A DNA stretch of 64,000 nt from Odontesthes bonariensis (taxonomy: Eukaryota; Chordata; Actinopteri; Atheriniformes; Atherinopsidae). The stretch's first letter is position 1, and every line of letters begins with the position of its first letter. The notes beneath the pieces were generated by a model that worked only from the letters and a program-made list of their open reading frames with translations, was not told the DNA's origin and ran no database searches. Of the stretch, positions 57,413 to 64,000 are shown in pieces. The DNA is taken from assembly GCF_027942865.1 (NCBI RefSeq), contig NC_134507.1, positions 922,571 through 986,570 on the forward strand. Direction: 5' to 3'. A program made the position numbers and the translations under genes.

Positions 57413-58297
57413 ACGTTGGTTATTAATGTTGGTTATTAATGTTGGTTAATGTTGGTTATAACGTTGGTTAATGTTGGTTATAATGTTGGTTATAACGTTG
57501 GTTAATGTTGGTTATAACGTTGGTTAATGTTGGTTATAATGTTGGTTATAACGTTGGTTAATGTTGGGTATAACGTTGGTTAATGTTGGGTATAACGTTG
57601 GTTAATGTTGGTTATAACGTTGGTTATAAGGTTGGTTAATGTTGGGTATAACGTTGGTTAATGTTGGGTATAACGTTGGTTAATGTTGGTTATAACGTTG
57701 GTTAATGTTGGGTATAACGTTGGTTAATGTTGGTTATAACGTTGGTTAATGTTGGGTATAACGTTGGTTAATGTTGGTTATAACGTTGGTTATAACGTTG
57801 GTTAATGTTGGTTATAACGTTGGTTAATGTTGGGTATAACGTTGGTTAATGTTGGTTATAACGTTGGTTAATGTTGGGTATAACGTTGGTTAATGTTGGT
57901 TATAACGTTGGTTATAACGTTGGTTAATGTTGGTTATAACGTTGGTTAATGTTGGTTATAACGTTGGTTATATCGTTGGTTAATGTTGGTTATAACGTTG
58001 GTTAATGTTGGGTATAACGTTGGTTAATGTTGGTTATAACGTTGGTTATAACGTTGGTTATATCGTTGGTTAATGTTGGTTATAACGTTGGTTAATGTTG
58101 GTTATAATGTTGGTTATAACGTTGGTTAATGTTGGTTATAACGTTGGTTAATGTTGGTTATAACGTTGGTTATAACGTTGGTTAATGTTGGTTATAATGT
58201 TGGGTATAACGTTGGTTATAATGTTGGGTATAACGTTGGTTAACGTTGGTTATAACTTGGTTATAACGTTGGTTATAACGTTGGTTAATGTTGGGTA
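57411..58297. repeat. 10/12-bp array, segment 1
   Basis: A mixture of GTTGGTTAAT (10 bp), GTTGGTTATAAC and GTTGGGTATAAC (12 bp). Confidence 0.98.
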
Positions 58298-58573
58298 CAG
58301 CTCCTCTTCTTCCTCCTCCTGCTCCTCCTCCACCTCCCTCTTCCTTCCCTCCACCTCCTGCTCCACCTCCTCTTCCTCCACCTCCCTCTTCCTGCTCCTC
58401 CACCTCCACCTCCTCCTCCTCCTCCTCCTCCTCCTCCTCGGGACCAGGCGCACCGACTGACACGTGTTTGACTTATTGGAACTGCTGCTGGTTCCTGACT
58501 GCTGCGTCCCCAACCTCCACCTGACCTGATGCGCCTGGTTGGTGTCACGGCACGGCGGGCTGAGACCCCTTTA
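58298..58573. repeat. 265-bp module, copy 2 (6 bp longer)
   Basis: It starts 1155 bp after copy 1 and differs mainly by two extra CTC triplets before GGGACCAGG. Confidence 0.95.
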
Positions 58574-60877
58574 ACGTTGGTTATTAATGTTGGTTATTAA
58601 TGTTGGTTAATGTTGGTTATAACGTTGGTTAATGTTGGTTATAACGTTGGTTAATGTTGGTTATAATGTTGGTTATAACGTTGGTTAATGTTGGTTATAA
58701 CGTTGGTTATAAGGTTGGTTAATGTTGGGTATAACGTTGGTTAATGTTGGGTATAACGTTGGTTAATGTTGGTTATAACGTTGGTTAATGTTGGGTATAA
58801 CGTTGGTTAATGTTGGTTATAACGTTGGTTAATGTTGGGTATAACGTTGGTTAATGTTGGTTATAACGTTGGTTATAACGTTGGTTAATGTTGGTTATAA
58901 CGTTGGTTAATGTTGGGTATAACGTTGGTTAATGTTGGTTATAACGTTGGTTAATGTTGGGTATAACGTTGGTTAATGTTGGTTATAACGTTGGTTATAA
59001 CGTTGGTTAATGTTGGTTATAACGTTGGTTAATGTTGGTTTTAATGTTGGTTATAAGGTTGGTTAATGTTGGTTATAATGTTGGTTATAACGTTGGTTAA
59101 TGTTGGGTATAACGTTGGTTAATGTTGGTTATAACGTTGGTTATATCGTTGGTTAATGTTGGTTATAACGTTGGTTAATGTTGGGTATAACGTTGGTTAA
59201 TGTTGGTTATAACGTTGGTTATATCGTTGGTTAATGTTGGTTATAACGTTGGTTAATGTTGGTTATAATGTTGGTTATAACGTTGGTTAATGTTGGTTAT
59301 AACGTTGGTTAATGTTGGTTATAACGTTGGTTATAACGTTGGTTAATGTTAGTTATAATGTTGGGTATAACGTTGGTTATAATGTTGGGTATAACGTTGG
59401 TTAACGTTGGTTATAACTTGGTTATAACGTTGGTTATAACGTTGGTTAATGTTGGGTATAACGTTGGTTATAAGGTTGGTTATAACGTTGGTTATAACGT
59501 TGGTTAATGTTGGGTATAACGTTGGTTAACGTTGGTTATAACGTTGGTTAATGTTGGGTATAACGTTGGTTATAACGTTGGTTAATGTTGGTTATAATGT
59601 TGGTTATAACGTTGGTTAATGTTGGGTATAACGTTGGTTAACGTTGGTTATAACGTTGGTTATAACGTTGGTTAATGTTGGGTATAACGTTGGTTATAAC
59701 GTTGGTTAATGTTGGTTATAACGTTGGTTAACGTTGGTTATAACGTTGGTTATAACGTTGGTTAATGTTGGGTATAACGTTGGTTAATGTTGGTTATAAC
59801 GTTGGTTATATCGTTGGTTAATGTTGGTTATAACGTTGGTTAATGTTGGGTATAACGTTGGTTAACGTTGGTTATAATGTTGGTTATAACGTTGGTTAAT
59901 GTTGGGTATAACGTTGGTTAATGTTGGTTATAACGTTGGTTATATCGTTGGTTAATGTTGGTTATAACGTTGGTTAATGTTGGGTATAACGTTGGTTAAT
60001 GTTGGTTATAACGTTGGTTATATCGTTGGTTAATGTTGGTTATAACGTTGGTTAATGTTGGTTATAATGTTGGTTATAACGTTGGTTAATGTTGGTTATA
60101 ACGTTGGTTATAACGTTGGTTAATGTTGGTTATAATGTTGGGTATAACGTTGGTTATAATGTTGGGTATAACGTTGGTTAACGTTGGTTATAACTTGGTT
60201 TATAACGTTGGTTATAACGTTGGTTAATGTTGGGTATAACGTTGGTTATAAGGTTGGTTATAACGTTGGTTATAACGTTGGTTAATGTTGGGTATAACGT
60301 TGGTTAACGTTGGTTATAACGTTGGTTAATGTTGGGTATAACGTTGGTTATAACGTTGGTTAATGTTGGTTATAATGTTGGTTATAACGTTGGTTAATGT
60401 TGGGTATAACGTTGGTTAACGTTGGTTATAACGTTGGTTATAACGTTGGTTAATGTTGGGTATAACGTTGGTTATAACGTTGGTTAATGTTGGTTATAAC
60501 GTTGGTTAACGTTGGTTATAACGTTGGTTATAACGTTGGTTAATGTTGGGTATAACGTTGGTTATAACGTTGGTTAATGTTGGTTATAATGTTGGTTAAT
60601 GTTGGTATAATGTTGGTTAATGTTGGGTATAACGTTGGTTATAATGTTGGTTATAACGTTGGTTAATGTTGGTTATAATGTTGGTTAATGTTGGTTATAA
60701 TGTTGGTTAATGTTGGGTATAACGTTGGTTATAATGTTGGTTATAACGTTGGTTAATGTTGGTTATAATGTTGGTTAATGTTGGTTATAATGTTGGTTAA
60801 TGTTGGGTATAATGTTGGTTAATGTTGGGTATAACGTTGGTTATAATGTTGGTTATAACGTTGGTTAATGTTGGGTA
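58566..60877. repeat. 10/12-bp array, segment 2
   Basis: Same units as segment 1. Its first several hundred bases run in register with segment 3. Confidence 0.98.
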
Positions 60878-61148
60878 CAGCTCCTCTTCTTCCTCCTCCT
60901 GCTCCTCCTCCACCTCCCTCTTCCTTCCCTCCACCTCCTGCTCCACCTCCTCTTCCTCCACCTCCCTCTTCCTGCTCCTCCACCTCCACCTCCTCCTCCT
61001 CCTCCTCCTCCTCGGGACCAGGCGCACCGACTGACACGTGTTTGACTTATTGGAACTGCTGCTGGTTCCTGACTGCTGCGTCCCCAACCTCCACCTGACC
61101 TGATGCGCCTGGTTGGTGTCACGGCACGGCGGGCTGAGACCCCTTTAA
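60878..61148. repeat. 265-bp module, copy 3
   Basis: It starts 3735 bp after copy 1 and 2580 bp after copy 2. It has the same length as copy 1. Confidence 0.95.
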
Positions 61149-64000
61149 CGTTGGTTATTAATGTTGGTTATTAATGTTGGTTAATGTTGGTTATAACGTT
61201 GGTTAATGTTGGTTATAACGTTGGTTAATGTTGGTTATAATGTTGGTTATAACGTTGGTTAATGTTGGTTATAACGTTGGTTATAAGGTTGGTTAATGTT
61301 GGGTATAACGTTGGTTAATGTTGGGTATAACGTTGGTTAATGTTGGTTATAACGTTGGTTAATGTTGGGTATAACGTTGGTTAATGTTGGTTATAACGTT
61401 GGTTAATGTTGGGTATAACGTTGGTTAATGTTGGTTATAACGTTGGTTATAACGTTGGTTAATGTTGGTTATAACGTTGGTTAATGTTGGGTATAACGTT
61501 GGTTAATGTTGGTTATAACGTTGGTTAATGTTGGGTATAACGTTGGTTAATGTTGGTTATAACGTTGGTTATAACGTTGGTTAATGTTGGTTATAACGTT
61601 GGTTAATGTTGGTTTTAATGTTGGTTATAAGGTTGGTTAATGTTGGTTATAATGTTGGTTATAACGTTGGTTAATGTTGGGTATAACGTTGGTTAATGTT
61701 GGTTATAACGTTGGTTATATCGTTGGTTAATGTTGGTTATAACGTTGGTTAATGTTGGGTATAACGTTGGTTAATGTTGGTTATAACGTTGGTTATATCG
61801 TTGGTTAATGTTGGTTATAACGTTGGTTAATGTTGGTTATAATGTTGGTTATAACGTTGGTTAATGTTGGTTATAACGTTGGTTAATGTTGGTTATAACG
61901 TTGGTTATAACGTTGGTTAATGTTGGTTATAATGTTGGGTATAACGTTGGTTATAATGTTGGGTATAACGTTGGTTAACGTTGGTTATAACTTGGTTATA
62001 ACGTTGGTTATAACGTTGGTTAATGTTGGGTATAACGTTGGTTATAAGGTTGGTTATAATGTTGGTTATAACGTTGGTTAATGTTGGGTATAACGTTGGT
62101 TAACGTTGGTTATAACGTTGGTTAATGTTGGGTATAACGTTGGTTATAACGTTGGTTAATGTTGGTTATAATGTTGGTTATAACGTTGGTTAATGTTGGG
62201 TATAACGTTGGTTAACGTTGGTTATAACGTTGGTTATAACGTTGGTTAATGTTGGGTATAACGTTGGTTATAACGTTGGTTATAACGTTGGTTAATGTTG
62301 GTTATAACGTTGGTTAACGTTGGTTATAACGTTGGTTATAACGTTGGTTAATGTTGGGTATAACGTTGGTTATAACGTTGGTTAATGTTGGTTATAATGT
62401 TGGTTAATGTTGGGTATAATGTTGGTTAATGTTGGGTATAACGTTGGTTATAATGTTGGTTATAACGTTGGTTAATGTTGGTTATAATGTTGGTTAATGT
62501 TGGTTATAATGTTGGTTAATGTTGGGTATAACGTTGGTTATAATGTTGGTTATAACGTTGGTTAATGTTGGTTATAATGTTGGTTAATGTTGGTTATAAT
62601 GTTGGTTAATGTTGGGTATAATGTTGGTTAATGTTGGGTATAACGTTGGTTATAATGTTGGTTATAACGTTGGTTAATGTTGGGTATAACGTTGGTTATA
62701 ATGTTGGTTAATGTTGGTTATAACGTTGGTTAATGTTGGTTATAATGTTGGTTAATGTTGGTTATAATGTTGGTTAACGTTGGTTATAATGTTGGTTATA
62801 ACGTTGGTTCTAATGTTGGGTATAACGTTGGTTATAACGTTGGTTATAATGTTGGTTATAACGTTGGTTATAATGTTGGGTATAACGTTGGTTATAACGT
62901 TGGTTATAATGTTGGGTATAACGTTGTTTATAACGTTGGTTATAACGTTGGTTATAACGTTGGTTAATGTTGGGTATAACGTTGGTTATAATGTTGGTTA
63001 ACGTTGGTTATAATGTTGGTTATAACGTTGGTTATAATGTTGGTTATAACGTTGGTTATAATGTTGGTTAACGTTGGTTATAATGTTGGTTATAACGTTG
63101 GTTAATGTTGGGTATAACGTTGGTTATAACGTTGGTTATAACGTTGGTTATAATGTTGGGTATAAGGTTGGTTATAACGTTGGTTTTAACGTTGGTTATA
63201 ACGTTCGTTATAACGTTGGTTAATGTTGGGTATAACGTTGGTTAACGTTGGTTATAACGTTGGTTATAACGTTGGTTAATGTTGGGTATAACGTTGGTTA
63301 ATGTTGGTTATAATGTTGGTTATAACGTTGGTTATAACGTTGGTTATAATGTTGGGTATAAGGTTGGTTATAACGTTGGTTATAACGTTGGTTATAATGT
63401 TGGGTATAAGGTTGGTTATAACGTTGGTTATAACGTTGGTTAACGTTGGTTATAACGTTGGTTATAACGTTGGTTAATGTTGGGTATAACGTTGGTTAAC
63501 GTTGGTTATAACGTTGGTTAATGTTGGGTATAACGTTGGTTATAACGTTGGTTAATGTTGGTTATAATGTTGGGTATAACGTTGGTTATAACATTGGTTA
63601 ATGTTGGGTATAACGTTGGTTATAACGTTGGTTAATGTTGGTTATAATGTTGGTTAATGTTGGGTATAACGTTGGTTATAATGTTGGTTAATGTTGGTTA
63701 TAACGTTGGTTAATGTTGGTTATAATGTTGGTTAATGTTGGGTATAACGTTGGTTATAATGTTGGGTATAACGTTGGTTATAATGTTGGGTATAACGTTG
63801 GTTATAACGTTAGTTAATGTTGGTTATAACGTTGGTTATAACGTTGGTTAATGTTGGGTATAACGTTGGTTAATGTTGGTTATAATGTTGGTTATAACGT
63901 TGGTTAATGTTGGTTATAATGTTGGTTAATGTTGGTTATAATGTTGGTTAATGTTGGTTATAATGTTGGTTAATGTTGGTTATAACGTTGGTTATAACGT
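61142..64000. repeat. 10/12-bp array, segment 3, continues past window
   Basis: Same units; it is still repeating at the right edge, so its full length is unknown. The small open frames (NVGYNVGY repeats) are artefacts. Confidence 0.98.

Overview
This is a vertebrate nuclear window, almost certainly from a teleost fish. It has spliced genes with GT/AG introns, fish-type L1/Tx1 LINE tails, hAT, pogo/Tigger and TTAA-type DNA transposons, long mono- to trinucleotide runs, and a fish-like ELOVL6 paralogue. The species cannot be named from the sequence. Three protein genes are recognisable. (1) The first coding exon of a glycogen phosphorylase (best match pygb), minus strand, 4231-4473; its other exons lie beyond the left edge. 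(2) A complete two-coding-exon banf1 (barrier-to-autointegration factor), plus strand, 10137-12394. (3) A complete four-exon elovl6-family fatty-acid elongase (probably elovl6l), minus strand, 33514-41140. Two further CpG-rich, promoter-like first exons (about 45655-46070 and 52430-52670) cannot be assigned to a gene.

Layout. 1-3348 is an 11-bp minisatellite inside the presumed phosphorylase intron 1. 4690-9650 holds L1 3' ends, a hAT fragment, a 32-bp minisatellite and microsatellites. 7660-12604 is banf1 with its promoter; its intron 2 contains two facing copies of a MITE. 13200-32695 is a nested set: an L1 tail split by a hAT element, the hAT split by a pogo/Tigger element, and the pogo element filled by a 17.2-kb array of a 12/13-bp unit. 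32696-41400 is elovl6l with introns full of MITEs, foldbacks and two TTAA-bounded elements sharing one TTAA. 42285-45560 is a 55-bp array. 48158-50858 is a 33-bp array. 51001-52270 is pentamer and hexamer arrays. 53368-54575 is a 31-bp array, 55384-56170 a 23-bp array and 56288-56745 a 24-bp array. 57143-64000 is a 10/12-bp array with three copies of a 265-bp CTCC-rich module, running off the right edge.

Roughly 60% of the window (about 38 of 64 kb by adding the arrays) is tandem repeat, made of at least a dozen unrelated units. Nearly all long open reading frames, some over 2000 codons, come from these arrays and are not genes. The three genes are unrelated in function (glycogen breakdown, nuclear envelope/chromatin, lipid elongation), and no operon-like or pathway logic links them. 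The most notable feature is the nesting at 13.2-32.7 kb, where target-site duplications and terminal repeats at each level can be read directly.
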